From NCBI RefSeq assembly GCF_002858925.1, contig NZ_PJRS01000017.1, forward strand, positions 107,682-171,681: a stretch of 64,000 bases of DNA, in the 5' to 3' direction. Numbering within the stretch: the stretch's first letter is position 1; each line of letters begins with the position of its first letter. The position numbers and the translations under genes are program-made. Shown here one piece after another: positions 44,814 to 54,007 of the stretch. The notes under the pieces are model-generated. The model ran no database searches. It was not told the origin of the DNA and saw nothing but the letters and a program-made list of their open reading frames with translations. The DNA is from Caulobacter zeae. Lineage in GTDB: Bacteria > Pseudomonadota > Alphaproteobacteria > Caulobacterales > Caulobacteraceae.

Positions 44814-44829
44814 GCGTTAACCATAACGC
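44814..44829. promoter_or_regulatory. Palindrome GCGTTA-ACCA-TAACGC upstream of the Cys/His-rich gene
   Basis: A perfect 6-bp inverted repeat with a 4-base centre; with one bulge it extends to GAGCA/TGCTC on the outside. It also contains TTAACCAT, a CtrA-type half-site in Caulobacter. It lies 34 bases before the start of the next gene. Operator function is inference. Confidence 0.4.
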
Positions 44830-44862
44830 TGCTCGTCGAACGGCGCATGCGGGAGGGGTGGG

Positions 44863-45735
44863 GTGTATCAATCCGAGTTTCCGGTCGAGACGCCGGTGCC
44901 GATCTTCGATCCGACCTTGCTGGCCGGCATCGCCCTGATCACCCTGGCCGTCGCGGCCCTGGCCTTCTGCGCGGGGCGCTTCACGGGCCGCAAGGGAAGG
45001 GACGAGCGCTGGCGCGACGTGCCCAAGGCCATTCACAAGGCGATCCTCGCCCGCTGCGTGGCCGCCACCAGCGCGCCGACGGGCGAGCTGCTGCGTCGCG
45101 CCGAGGAGCTGGTCGCCGAGGTCGAGGCCCGGGTCGGGGCGCTGATCGAGTTCGCCGTCTGCGGCAAGGCGCTCAAGAGCCTGGAGAAGGCCTGCCTGGG
45201 CCAGTTCCCCAAGCCCGAGGCCAGGCACGAGCCCAAGGCTTCCAAGCCCTGCACCTGCGGCCACCAGGCCAGGGAGGAAGGCAAGCATGGTCACGAGGCC
45301 GCGCCGGCGTCCGCGCCGTCCTCCACCTGCAAGGCCCCGGCGCCGTGCCAATGCGTGATCTGCTGCGTGCCGGTCACCGTCGGCGGCCTGGCCCTGGCTA
45401 CGCCGCAGGTGAAGATCAGCAGCAAGCAGACCGTCATCGTCAACGCGAACTGCGCGCCCGCCCAGGCTCCGGCGCCGACCTCCCGCGTTTGCACCTGCGG
45501 AGCCGCCGCCCACGGCAAGAGCCAGGAGGACGAGCACAAGCCCGAGCCGCCGCTGGAGTGGAGCGAGCACATGCGCCGCCTGCGGCTGGCCGTGGTCGAG
45601 TTCGCCGACGTCTGGAACAGCCCGGACAACCTGCGCCTGCTGGAGCGCTGCCAGAAGCAGTTGACCCATACCGAGGCCGCGCCGAGGGCCGGCCATGGGC
45701 GCGACGACGGCCATGGCGGCGGCCACGGCCACTAA
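44863..45735 (+). CDS. Membrane-anchored Cys/His-rich protein of unknown function
   Basis: A 290-residue protein with one N-terminal membrane helix (about residues 18-37) followed by RKGRDER, so the C-terminal 250 residues should be cytoplasmic or at least tethered. Cysteine clusters: CTCGH at 130-134, CQCVICC at 162-168 and CTCG at 210-213. The C-terminus is His-rich (GHGRDDGHGGGHGH, 277-290), and His also dots the linker. This looks like a metal-binding protein, but no family is recognised. GTG start with GGGAGGGG upstream. Monocistronic by spacing. Confidence 0.75.
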   Translation: MYQSEFPVETPVPIFDPTLLAGIALITLAVAALAFCAGRFTGRKGRDERWRDVPKAIHKAILARCVAATSAPTGELLRRAEELVAEVEARVGALIEFAVCGKALKSLEKACLGQFPKPEARHEPKASKPCTCGHQAREEGKHGHEAAPASAPSSTCKAPAPCQCVICCVPVTVGGLALATPQVKISSKQTVIVNANCAPAQAPAPTSRVCTCGAAAHGKSQEDEHKPEPPLEWSEHMRRLRLAVVEFADVWNSPDNLRLLERCQKQLTHTEAAPRAGHGRDDGHGGGHGH

Positions 45736-45948
45736 AGGCGCCGCTTGGTTGGGCGCGGTTAGGTGCGTATGCTCATGCGGCGGGCGAAACGCCCGCTTTC
45801 CGCCACGGTCGCTGGCGGTCGATTGAGAGCGTTTTCATCGCGGCGCCAGATCGAGGTGCGCCTGCGGTGGGTTGCCAGGGCGTGATTCGGCGTAGAGACG
45901 GCTCCGTCTTCGCGGGCCGCGGGCCGGAGCAGGAGGAAAGGAACAGGC

Positions 45949-46476
45949 ATGGCCGCGACGGTCTCATCCCTGACGCCGGGTACGCCGGACGTCGCCAGTG
46001 AACAGCTGTCGCTTTCGGACTATGTGCCGTATCGCCTGGCGACGGCCTCCAGCGCCGTCAGCCGGCTGATCGCCCGCGCCTACGAGGACCGCTTCGGTCT
46101 GTCGATCCCGCAATGGCGTCTGATGTCGATCCTGATCGAGGGGCCGCTGACCCAGCACCAGGCCGTGGCCCGCACCGCCATGGACAAGGTGCGCGTCAGC
46201 CGCGCCGCCCAGGACCTGGTCGAGCGCCGCCTGGTGGCGCGGATCACCAACCGCACCGACCGCCGCTCGCACACGCTGGAACTGACCGCCGCCGGTCGTC
46301 GCCTGTTCGCCGAGATCCGTCCGCTCGCCCTGGCCTATGAGGCAGCGCTGCTGGCTGGCCTGGCGCCGGGCGAGGTGGCGACCCTCAAGCGCCTGATGGG
46401 CCGCCTGGAAGCCGCCGCCGTCCAGCTCTACGGGGCCGACGCGCCGCCGGAAGTCCCCCCGGTCTCCGAGGACTGA
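45949..46476 (+). CDS. MarR-family transcriptional regulator
   Basis: A 175-residue winged-helix regulator. PYRLATASSAVSRLIARAYE, then WRLMSILIEGPLTQHQAVAR and the wing in ARITNRTDRRSHTLELTAAG are the MarR core. AGGAGGAAAGG precedes the ATG. Its coding end overlaps the convergent P1 peptidase gene by 49 bp. The regulated genes and ligand are unknown; the adjacent peptidase is a candidate target only by position. Confidence 0.92.
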   Translation: MAATVSSLTPGTPDVASEQLSLSDYVPYRLATASSAVSRLIARAYEDRFGLSIPQWRLMSILIEGPLTQHQAVARTAMDKVRVSRAAQDLVERRLVARITNRTDRRSHTLELTAAGRRLFAEIRPLALAYEAALLAGLAPGEVATLKRLMGRLEAAAVQLYGADAPPEVPPVSED

Positions 46477-47477
46477 GCTTCGGAACGCTGGGCTTCGTAC
46501 GCTCCGCGAGCAATGGCCCGCGCCAGGGTGTCGGCCGCCGCCGAGCCCAGCCGCGCCAGAGCAATGGCTCGGCCCGGACCCTCGCCCAGACTCTGAGCGC
46601 CCGAAGCCAGGGCGAAAACGATGTCGCCGTCGAAGGGCGTGTGGACCGGTCGGATAGCCCGCGCCAGGCCGTCCTGGGCCATCATCGCCAGCCGCGTGCA
46701 TTCGGCCGTCGTCAGGTCGGCGGTGACGGCGACCACGGCCAGGGTCGTGTTGGCGCCCGCCTGCAGGCGTCCCAGCGCCGCCAGCTTCGAATCTTCGGGG
46801 ATCGGCTCGACCTGCGTCGCCGCGTCCGGGGCGGGCCGCTTGCCGCCGAACTCTCCGTCGATTTCCCAGGGCCAGGCCCAGAAAGTCTCGCCGTCGGCCA
46901 TGCGCACCGAGCCGACCGGATTGACCGCCGCTAGCGCGCCGACGACCAGGCCCTCTCCGAGGTCGAGCGAGGCGCTGCCAATGCCGCCCTTGGCCAGGCC
47001 CGCCATGGCCCCCAGGCCCGCGCCGAACGATCCGAGAGCGAAGTCCTTGTCGGCGGCCGCCGCGGCCTCGATGCCCAGCCAGCGGTAGGGCGGGTCCAGG
47101 CCCCAGTCCTTGTCGCCGCCGTTGCCCAGGTCGTGCAGAACGGCGGCCGGCACGATCGGGATGGCGGGCGAGGTCGGGGCCAGGCGGATACCGCGTCCCG
47201 AGGCCGACAGGGCCGCCACGACGCCGTCGGCCGCGCCCAGGCCGAACACCGAGCCGCCCGACAGGCAGATCGCATGGGCCTTGCTGAAGTTGTTCTCGGG
47301 CCGCAGCACGTCGGTCTCGCGGGTGCCGGGGCCGCCGCCGCGCACGTCGACGCCGGCGGTCCAGGCGTCGGGGCAGAGCAGGGCGGTGACGCCCGAGGCC
47401 ACCGCCTCGTCCTGGGCGTGGCCGACCAGCAGGCCCTCGACGTCGGTGATCAGGTTGCGGGGACCAGGACGGGGCAT
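46428..47477 (-). CDS. P1/DmpA-family aminopeptidase (S58)
   Basis: A 349-residue Ntn-hydrolase of the DmpA/BapA group, which self-cleaves into two chains. NLITDVEGLLVGHAQDE is the family start. SVFGLGAADGVVAALSASG and the processing segment LQAGANTTLAVVAVTADLTT, with a Thr likely at the new N-terminus, are seen, then PFDGDIVFALASGAQ. Members hydrolyse N-terminal D- or beta-amino acid peptides. The final 49 bp overlap the MarR gene on the other strand. A repeat arm lies 43 bases beyond its start. Confidence 0.9.
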   Translation of the reverse strand: MPRPGPRNLITDVEGLLVGHAQDEAVASGVTALLCPDAWTAGVDVRGGGPGTRETDVLRPENNFSKAHAICLSGGSVFGLGAADGVVAALSASGRGIRLAPTSPAIPIVPAAVLHDLGNGGDKDWGLDPPYRWLGIEAAAAADKDFALGSFGAGLGAMAGLAKGGIGSASLDLGEGLVVGALAAVNPVGSVRMADGETFWAWPWEIDGEFGGKRPAPDAATQVEPIPEDSKLAALGRLQAGANTTLAVVAVTADLTTAECTRLAMMAQDGLARAIRPVHTPFDGDIVFALASGAQSLGEGPGRAIALARLGSAAADTLARAIARGAYEAQRSEAQSSETGGTSGGASAP

Positions 47478-47519
47478 GGCGGGGCTCCGATGAAAGCGCC
47501 CCCGTGTTTGAGACGAAAA

Positions 47520-47548
47520 CCTCGTCCTTCGACAAGCTCAGGATGAGG
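47520..47548. repeat. REP-like palindromic arm, copy 4 (single arm)
   Basis: The same 29-bp arm as at 5728-5756, including identical flanks (GAGACGAAAA before, TTTTT after). No inverted second arm follows within 200 bases, so it is a solo element between two minus-strand genes. Confidence 0.85.
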
Positions 47549-47622
47549 TTTTTTGAGCCGGCTCGGCTCCCGGCTCTCCGCTTCGCTGCGGCCGGGATGA
47601 CGACGAGGGGAGGTAGGCGCCC

Positions 47623-48603
47623 CTAGACCGCCGGCGCGTAGCTCAGGCGGCAGACGGTCCAGCCGTCGACGCGGGCCATGGTGAAGGCGCCGCCCAACTG
47701 GCGGGCCATGGCGTGGACGATGCGCAGGCCAAGGCTGGGCGAGGCGGCGGGCTCGAACCCGGCCGGGGGGCCTGCGCCGTTGTCGCGGATGGTCAGCACG
47801 TGGCTGTCGCCTTCCTGCTCCAGCGCCACGACGATGCGGCCGTCGCTCCCGGCCGCGAAGGCGTGCTCCAGGGCGTTGTTGAAGCACTCGAGCATAACGA
47901 GGGTCACGGGCGTGGCCTGCTCGGGATGCAGCGGGTCCTCGCCGCCCTCGACGCGGATGGCGTGGCGGGCGCCGAAGGCCTGGCCCGCGTCGTCCAGCAG
48001 GGCTTCGGCGAAGGCCCGGAACGGGGTCGGCTCGCCGGTCTGGTCGTGCAACTGGCGCTGGATCTTGGCGATGGTCTCGATGCGGCCGCCGGCCTCGACG
48101 AGGGCGTGGCGGGCGTCCTCGTCCTTCATGCCCGACGACTGCAGGCGCAGCAGGGCGCCGACCATCTGCAGGTTGTTGCTCACCCGGTGGTGCATTTCGC
48201 GATAGAGGAGGTCGCGGCTGCGGGCGAGCTCCGCCTGGGCCTCGCGCTCTCTCGACAGGTGGCGCATGGCCTTGCGCATGCCGTCGATGAAGAAGATGTC
48301 GACCGCCGCCACGAAGACGTAGAACGTGATCGCCACCGTCGTGGCGAAGTCGACGTGGAAGCTGTCGTACGGCGGGATGAAGAAGTACCAGGCGCACAGG
48401 CCCGACAGGGCGGCGCACAGGATGCCCGGCCCGCGTCCCGCGAAATAGGCGGTCAGCACGATGGCGGGAAAGAAGGTCAGGTAGGGAAAGCCGGGCGGGA
48501 ACCAGCCGTTGAGCAGCAGGCGCACGCCGAAGGCGCCGCCGGCCGCGGCGGCCGCCAGGGCATAGCCCCACGCGCCAGGAAGAGGCGTGCTCGCCCGCGA
48601 CAT
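47623..48603 (-). CDS. DUF4118 / HisKA_2-type sensor histidine kinase
   Basis: A 326-residue kinase. The first 105 residues hold three to four membrane helices of the DUF4118 type (FPAIVLTAYFAGRGPGILCA, the WYFFIPPYDSFHVDF stretch). A short coiled coil leads to the HisKA_2 dimerisation helix with phospho-acceptor His139 in REMHHRVSNNLQMVGALLRL. The ATPase domain has ECFNNALEHAFA (N box), IRDNGAGPPAG and SLGLRIVHAMARQLGG. Such kinases often pair with PhyR-like or stand-alone receivers in alphaproteobacteria; none is adjacent, so it is an orphan. Confidence 0.9.
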   Translation of the reverse strand: MSRASTPLPGAWGYALAAAAAGGAFGVRLLLNGWFPPGFPYLTFFPAIVLTAYFAGRGPGILCAALSGLCAWYFFIPPYDSFHVDFATTVAITFYVFVAAVDIFFIDGMRKAMRHLSREREAQAELARSRDLLYREMHHRVSNNLQMVGALLRLQSSGMKDEDARHALVEAGGRIETIAKIQRQLHDQTGEPTPFRAFAEALLDDAGQAFGARHAIRVEGGEDPLHPEQATPVTLVMLECFNNALEHAFAAGSDGRIVVALEQEGDSHVLTIRDNGAGPPAGFEPAASPSLGLRIVHAMARQLGGAFTMARVDGWTVCRLSYAPAV

Positions 48604-48775
48604 GATCTTCGAAAGAGCCCCGACTCGTCCGGCGTCGAACCTTCCGCCGCCGTGGGGAGAATATTTCCCAAAAAGACTTTCGGGTCACGGCAAATCCCCG
48701 TGTCCCGCTCCGGACACGGAAAAGCCCGCCCGTCATGCGACGGGCGGGCTTCCCAAGTCATCATCCGATCGCGGA

Positions 48776-51700
48776 TTAGAACCGCTTGGAGATGTTCATG
48801 TACCAGTAGCGACCGGTCGAGTTGTGCAGGGCGCCCGAGTAACCGAAGTTGCTCGAGGTGACCGGCGGCTCCTTGTCGGCGATGTTGCGCACGCCGACCC
48901 GCAGGGTCGAGCCGTCGAACTGGCCGCTCTTGAACGCGTACTGGCCGTACAGGCTGACCGTGGTCCAGTCCGAGATCGGGAAGTACTGGCCGTTCACCTG
49001 GGCGGGACCGGTGTCGTAGGTCTCGCCGACATAGTTCACGAAGGCGCCCGCGCCCCAGCCGTCCTTGCGCCAGGTGAAGCTGGCCGTGCCGCGGAATTCC
49101 GGGAAGCCGTCCATCTTGATCTGGCTGCCGGCCGACGAGACGGTCAGGCCCGCCAGGGCGCCGCTGGCGATCGCCTCTTGCAGGATCTGCTCGATCGGGC
49201 TGGCCGACTGGTCGTACTTGGTCAGCTTGGCCACGTTCAGGTTGAAGCCGAAGTCGCCCCAGGGGGTGTCGTCCAGGTCGTAGGCCAGCGAGAAGTCCAC
49301 GCCCTGAACCACGCGCGGTTGCAGGTTCATGTAGGTGTCGCTGATGTACGAGATGGCGCCGACGGTGTTCGTGCCGACAGGGGCGTCACGCACGACGTTG
49401 GGGTTGTAGCTGCCCTGTTGGCGCAGCAGCAGGTCGTAGGCGATCTGGTTGTAGCCGCCCAGGATGCCGATGACGTTCTTTTCCCGGATCGACCAGAAGT
49501 CGGTCGTCAGGGTCAGGCGGCCGTATTCCACCGGGATGAACTTGGGCTGGTAGACGAAGCCGATCGAGGCGTTGTCGGCGTCTTCCGGCTTCAGGTCCTT
49601 GTTGCCCTGGCGCACTTCCAGCGTCGAGGTGCTGGCGCAGGTCGTGGCCGTCGGGTTGTTGATCCGGCAGAAGGCGTAGTCGGGACGGCCGTTCGAGACG
49701 GTCGAGCCCTCGCTGTAGAACTGCGGCAGGTTCGGCGCGCGGAAGCTCTGCGAGACCGAGGTGCGCAGCGACAGGCCCTGGCCGACCTTCCACAGCAGGG
49801 CGCCCTTCGGCTTCAGCACGTTGCCGAAGTCCGAATAGTACTCGTCGCGGGCGGCCAGTTGCAGGGTCACTTCCTCGACGAACGGGATGTTCATCTCGGG
49901 CGAGATGATCGGCACGGCCAGTTCGGCGAAGGCCGAGCTGATGACGCGGTCGCCCTTGATGTCCGGCGAGCCGGAGGCCCCCAGGACGTCGCTGTTGTAG
50001 GTCACGCCGGTGACGCTGTTGGTGTAGGTCGTCGTGCCGTCCAGTCGGTCGTCACGGTCGTCCTTGTAGGTCTCGCGGCGCACTTCCACGCCCGAGGCGA
50101 AGCCGACGTCGCCGCCCGGCAGGGTGAAGAGGTCCTTCTTGGAGACCTTGAAGTCCCACATCGCCAGCGAGGTTTCGCTGATGCGGTAGACGTCGATCAG
50201 GAACGAGTTGATCGTCGCCTGGCTGTTGCGGGTGGTGTCGTCGCCCGACCAGTTGGTCAGCGAGCCGCCGTTGAACGGGTTGTAGGCCGTCTGGTCCGTG
50301 CGGTTCACGGCCTGCTGGAAGAGCGTGTTGCTGATGGCGTTGTGCGTCTTGTCCTTCGTGCGGGCGAAGGAGTAGAGGCCGGCCGACTCCCACTTCCAGC
50401 CGTCGCCGAACGAGCCTTTCAGGCCGCCCAGCAGGCGGTAGCTGTCGTCGGTGACGGTGTAGGTGCGCGGACCCGCATCCACCGGACGATAGGTGGTGAT
50501 GTTCATCGCCACGCCCGAGGCGCCCACGCCGGTCAGGCCCGACAGGCGGTTGGGGTTTACGCTGCCGTCGGCCAGGGTGGTGGCGCCGAAGGGGTTCCAG
50601 TAGGCGTTGGCCGCGATGCTGATCGGGGCCGACGAGATCGGCGCCGACTGCTCGCGCTGGCCGGTGAACAGGGCGTGGTAGTAGCCGGCTTCACCGAAGA
50701 AGGTCATGCCGTTGTCGAGGTCGCGCTCGACGGTGCTGAAGAGGTTGGTCCGCTCCAGGCCGCCCTTGAGGGTGCGCTGGGGGTTTTCGTCATAGCGCAG
50801 GTCGCGGTCGGCGGCGCCGGTGATGGTGCCCGACTTGATGCAGAGGCCGCCGGCCAGGACGGCGCTGCTGCAGCCGGCGGCGGTGTTGGCCGTCGGCTCG
50901 ATGTGGAACACGCCCGAGGTGGTCAGGGCCACGCCGTTCTGGCGGGGCGCGGTCGACGACGGGATCAGCGTGAACGAACCCCAGGGGCTGGAGGTCGAGC
51001 GGTTGTCGAAGCTGGTGTTGCCGGCCCAGGGCGTGCCGGCGACGCGGTCGCGGTGGTCTTCGCTGGCGGCGTAGTCGCGCTCGTCGGCCATCATGCGGCT
51101 GTGGGCGGTGTATGAGCCGAAGAAGGTTAGGCGGGTGCCGTCTTCCAGGCGCGTGCCGGCCTTAAGGTTGACGGTGCCTTCGCGATAGCCGGTGCCTTCC
51201 GAGCCGCCGACCTGGGCCTCGACGCGCAGGCCCTGGAACTTGGTGTCGAGCACGGTGTTGACCACGCCGGCCACGGCGTCCGAGCCGTAGAGGGCGCCGG
51301 CGCCGTCACGCAGCACTTCGACCCGCTTCACGCCGGCCACGGGCAGGGCGTTGGTGTTGACGGTCTGCACCGGCACCAGGTTTTCGGTCTGGGTGCCCGG
51401 GTGCAGCACGGCGCGGCGGCCGTTCAGCAGGGCCAGGGTGTTGCCGGTACCCAGGCTGCGCAGGTTCAGCGACGAGACGTCGCCGCGAGCGTCGTTGAGG
51501 TTGCCGGTGGTGCGGGCTTCCTGGAACTGGACGTCGCCGGCCTGCGGGATCGAGCGGAACAGCTCGTCGCCCGAGACGGCGCCGGTGGCGATGATGTCCT
51601 TCTCGGTCACGACCGAGACGGGGAGGGCTTCGGTCGTACGGGCGCCTTCGATCTGGCTGCCGACCACGATGATGGCTTCGACTTCGGCGACTTCTTCGGG

Positions 51701-52066
51701 AGCCGCGTTAGTCGCGGCGGCTTCCGACTGGGGGCGGGCGGCCGGCGCGGCGCGCAGGGTGATGGTCTTGCCGTCGTCCGAGGCGACGACAAGGCCGGCG
51801 GCGTCGGCCAGGCGCTTGAGGGCCTCGGCGTCCGACAGGTCGCCGGTCACGGCGGGCGTGGTGCGGCCGGTGGCGGCCTCGTACGGGAACAGCACCTGCT
51901 TGCCGGTCTGCTTGGCGTAGGTCTGCAGCGCCGACACCGCGTCCTGCGGCGGGATGTTGAAGGTGTGGCGCGAGCCCTGGGCGGCGGCCTGACCGGCGAT
52001 GGTCAGAACGGCGGCCGAGGCCAGCAGCAGGCCGCGGACGGTCCGGCGGCGTTGGTTCGTACGCAT
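48776..52066 (-). CDS. STN-domain TonB-dependent receptor (FecA-type transducer)
   Basis: A 1096-residue outer-membrane receptor. After a signal peptide (cleavage after AAAQG) comes the STN signalling domain FNIPPQDAVSALQTYAKQTG, then a TonB box region (VEAIIVVGSQIEGA) and plug with LALLNGRRAVLHPGTQ and RVEVLRDGAGALYGSDAVAG. A large barrel follows, ending SGALHNSTGRYWYMNISKRF. STN lets the receptor signal to a FecR anti-sigma factor. The ATG at 52066 lacks a strong ribosome site. Its sigma and FecR partners are 948 bp upstream on the same strand. Confidence 0.93.
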   Translation of the reverse strand: MRTNQRRRTVRGLLLASAAVLTIAGQAAAQGSRHTFNIPPQDAVSALQTYAKQTGKQVLFPYEAATGRTTPAVTGDLSDAEALKRLADAAGLVVASDDGKTITLRAAPAARPQSEAAATNAAPEEVAEVEAIIVVGSQIEGARTTEALPVSVVTEKDIIATGAVSGDELFRSIPQAGDVQFQEARTTGNLNDARGDVSSLNLRSLGTGNTLALLNGRRAVLHPGTQTENLVPVQTVNTNALPVAGVKRVEVLRDGAGALYGSDAVAGVVNTVLDTKFQGLRVEAQVGGSEGTGYREGTVNLKAGTRLEDGTRLTFFGSYTAHSRMMADERDYAASEDHRDRVAGTPWAGNTSFDNRSTSSPWGSFTLIPSSTAPRQNGVALTTSGVFHIEPTANTAAGCSSAVLAGGLCIKSGTITGAADRDLRYDENPQRTLKGGLERTNLFSTVERDLDNGMTFFGEAGYYHALFTGQREQSAPISSAPISIAANAYWNPFGATTLADGSVNPNRLSGLTGVGASGVAMNITTYRPVDAGPRTYTVTDDSYRLLGGLKGSFGDGWKWESAGLYSFARTKDKTHNAISNTLFQQAVNRTDQTAYNPFNGGSLTNWSGDDTTRNSQATINSFLIDVYRISETSLAMWDFKVSKKDLFTLPGGDVGFASGVEVRRETYKDDRDDRLDGTTTYTNSVTGVTYNSDVLGASGSPDIKGDRVISSAFAELAVPIISPEMNIPFVEEVTLQLAARDEYYSDFGNVLKPKGALLWKVGQGLSLRTSVSQSFRAPNLPQFYSEGSTVSNGRPDYAFCRINNPTATTCASTSTLEVRQGNKDLKPEDADNASIGFVYQPKFIPVEYGRLTLTTDFWSIREKNVIGILGGYNQIAYDLLLRQQGSYNPNVVRDAPVGTNTVGAISYISDTYMNLQPRVVQGVDFSLAYDLDDTPWGDFGFNLNVAKLTKYDQSASPIEQILQEAIASGALAGLTVSSAGSQIKMDGFPEFRGTASFTWRKDGWGAGAFVNYVGETYDTGPAQVNGQYFPISDWTTVSLYGQYAFKSGQFDGSTLRVGVRNIADKEPPVTSSNFGYSGALHNSTGRYWYMNISKRF

Positions 52067-52220
52067 GGACAAGTTCGAATTACCCCTTTGTCCGCCGCGC
52101 CCCCTCGACGCGGCGTTCTTATCGCCTTCGACGGGGGAGGGTGGGGAAACCTCCAGTCGGCGACCGAAATTTTGTGGCGGCGGTGTGACGAGTGTGGCGC
52201 CGGCGCCACTTTCGGAGGAG

Positions 52221-52351
52221 CCTCCCCCTGTGGGGGAGGCGATCGCGTCAGCGATCGGTGGGGGGGAGCTGGCGATGAGTTCCCGACGCCTTGAGAGCTG
52301 AGAACGGCCCCCCTCCGTCCGCTTCGCGGACACCTCCCCCAGAGGGGGAGG
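52221..52351. repeat. GC-rich palindromic element, CCTCCCCC type, copy A
   Basis: Ends are inverted GC-rich hairpins (CCTCCCCCTGTGGGGGAGG at 52221-52239 and CCTCCCCCAGAGGGGGAGG at 52333-52351). The inside half resembles copy B (ACGGCCCCCCTCCG stretch, TTCGCGGACACC). It carries an internal GATCGCGTCAGCGATC palindrome. Confidence 0.85.
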
Positions 52352-52880
52352 ATCTTGGGGCGCGGGTTTGCGGCCTCGCGCTTTCGCTGCGAGTTGGTCG
52401 AAGGGGTGCGGGGCGCCCGGGCGACGCCCGGAAGCTGTTTTCAGCAAGTTACCGTTTCGACGAAGCCGAGCGCTCCGCGCCGCCGTTTTCCGTCCGCCTC
52501 CGGCCGGCGGCGCTGTTGACGCCTTGCCGGAGCACGCCCGCCGGTTTCCCGAAAGGCGCGCCGCGGGGCGGGGATGTCCTGGGTAGGAGCGTCTCTCCCG
52601 TCTGTCCCCGACGAAGCCGACGGCGGGCGGGCCTGGCCAGCGCCAGGTCCCCGAGCGTCCGGTTTTCCCGACCGGACTCGTTCCCGCTCGACTGCATCCC
52701 GCCGCCGCATGGTCGCTGGCCTTGCGCCCCTTCGGTGCGGCGAGACGGGGTTTATTGTGCGGGTGTTTTCAGCGCGTCTGATCCAGGGGCGTGAGAAAGT
52801 TATAAGCTGTTGGATTGGTTCAGGAGTTTTCGGCGAACGCCGGGGATGGACGGGGCTCTATCCCCATCCGCGCGTCTTCT

Positions 52881-53006
52881 CCCTTCCCCCTCGATGGGGG
52901 AAGGGCTTTGAGTGGCGGGTGGGCGTGGGGGGGAGGTCGGTCAGCGCCTCGGCAGCTGAAAACGCCCCCCTCCGGCCCTTTGGGCCACCTCCCCCAGAGG
53001 GGGAGG
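52881..53006. repeat. GC-rich palindromic element, CCTCCCCC type, copy B
   Basis: Starts with a CCCTTCCCCC hairpin like the rnc-era element and ends with CCTCCCCCAGAGGGGGAGG (52988-53006), identical to the end of copy A. It is thus a hybrid linking the two repeat families. Confidence 0.85.
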
Positions 53007-53014
53007 ATCTTCGG

Positions 53015-54007
53015 CTAGCCCTTGCGGGCGAGGCGGATCACGCCGTCTTCGCCTTCGCTGGCCCGCACCGGGAAGGTGTGGGTGACGGCGGTGACGAAGG
53101 CCATGGGTTCGGTGCTCTGGAAGTAGCCGGCCAGGCGCAGGTCGGCGATCGACGGGTCGGCGATGCGGACCTTGCGGCGGTTGTAGCGGTTGAACTCGGC
53201 CACGGCCTGGCTCAGCGACTGGCCGTTCAGGGCGATGGCGCCCTGGCGCCAGGCCAGGGCCCGCTCGATCTCGGCGTCCGACAGCGGCTGGGCGTGGCTG
53301 CCCGCGGGGCCGTAGACCATGGCCGTGCCGGCCGCGATCTTCGTTTCCTTCGCCGGCCCTTTGCCATCGGGCTCCACTTCGACCGCGCCGCGACGCACGG
53401 TGACGGCGGCGTTTTCGGCGCCCAGGCGGACGGAAAGCTCGCCGCCGGTGGTTTCGATGCGGGAGTCGCGGGCCTTGACCACGAAGGGGCGCTTGTCGGC
53501 GGCGGCCTCGAACAGGGCCTCGCCCTTGACCAGCTTCACCTCGCGTACGCCGCCGCGATAACGCACGACGACCTTGCTGTCGGTGTTGAGCTCGATGCGG
53601 CTGTTGTCGGCCAGGACCACCACGCGGCGCTCGCCGATGTCGGTGGCGTAGGCGGTGGAGGCCGTGGCGGTCATCACGCCGGTTCCGACCACGCCCGAAA
53701 TGGCGGCCACGGCGGCCATCAGCGTCCAGGGCGAGCGGCGGTCGAAGGTGCGGCGCGGAGCCTCTTGCGGCGCGAACAGGTCGGCGTCGGGTTTCGCGAG
53801 GCCCGGCTTGAAGGCGCGCAGGCGCTCGGTCCGCTCCCAGGCGGCGTGGGCGCGCTCGAACGCGGCCTCGTTCTCGAAGCTCTCGGCGCGCCAGGCCTCG
53901 AAGGCCGCGCGCGTATCAGCCGCGCAGGCGGGATCGGACAGCCGCACCGCCCATTCGGCGGCGGCCGCTCTCACCGCTTCGCGTCGCGATCCCGCTTCCC
54001 GGCCCAT
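53015..54007 (-). CDS. FecR-family anti-sigma / sigma regulator
   Basis: A 330-residue inner-membrane regulator. N-terminal DUF4880 (AAEWAVRLSDPACAADTRAA, then FENEAAFERAHAAWERTERL). One transmembrane helix at about residues 92-112 (LMAAVAAISGVVGTG), then the FecR domain (RVVVLADNSRIELNTDSKVV, VRYRGGVREVKLVKGEALFE). The end RVADPSIADLRLAGYFQST-like segment is the STN-binding tail. It would hold the sigma factor until the receptor's STN domain signals. Its start overlaps the sigma gene by 37 bp. Confidence 0.93.
   Translation of the reverse strand: MGREAGSRREAVRAAAAEWAVRLSDPACAADTRAAFEAWRAESFENEAAFERAHAAWERTERLRAFKPGLAKPDADLFAPQEAPRRTFDRRSPWTLMAAVAAISGVVGTGVMTATASTAYATDIGERRVVVLADNSRIELNTDSKVVVRYRGGVREVKLVKGEALFEAAADKRPFVVKARDSRIETTGGELSVRLGAENAAVTVRRGAVEVEPDGKGPAKETKIAAGTAMVYGPAGSHAQPLSDAEIERALAWRQGAIALNGQSLSQAVAEFNRYNRRKVRIADPSIADLRLAGYFQSTEPMAFVTAVTHTFPVRASEGEDGVIRLARKG

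Larger units (their letters stand above)
52067..53014. other. 948-bp non-coding, repeat-rich interval
   Basis: No credible gene. Open frames here are short, Arg/Pro-rich and cross the repeats. It contains two GC-rich palindromic elements (52221-52351 and 52881-53006) separated by about 530 bases with no recognised feature. It divides a FecI-FecR pair from its receptor gene. Confidence 0.8.

Noticed and set aside
48587..51115. Long open frame antisense to the STN receptor
   Set aside because: Same shadow effect; the receptor strand carries all recognisable domains.
52291..52794. Possible 167-codon gene in the fecR-receptor gap
   Set aside because: Arg/Pro-rich, begins inside a palindromic repeat and has no ribosome site or family match.
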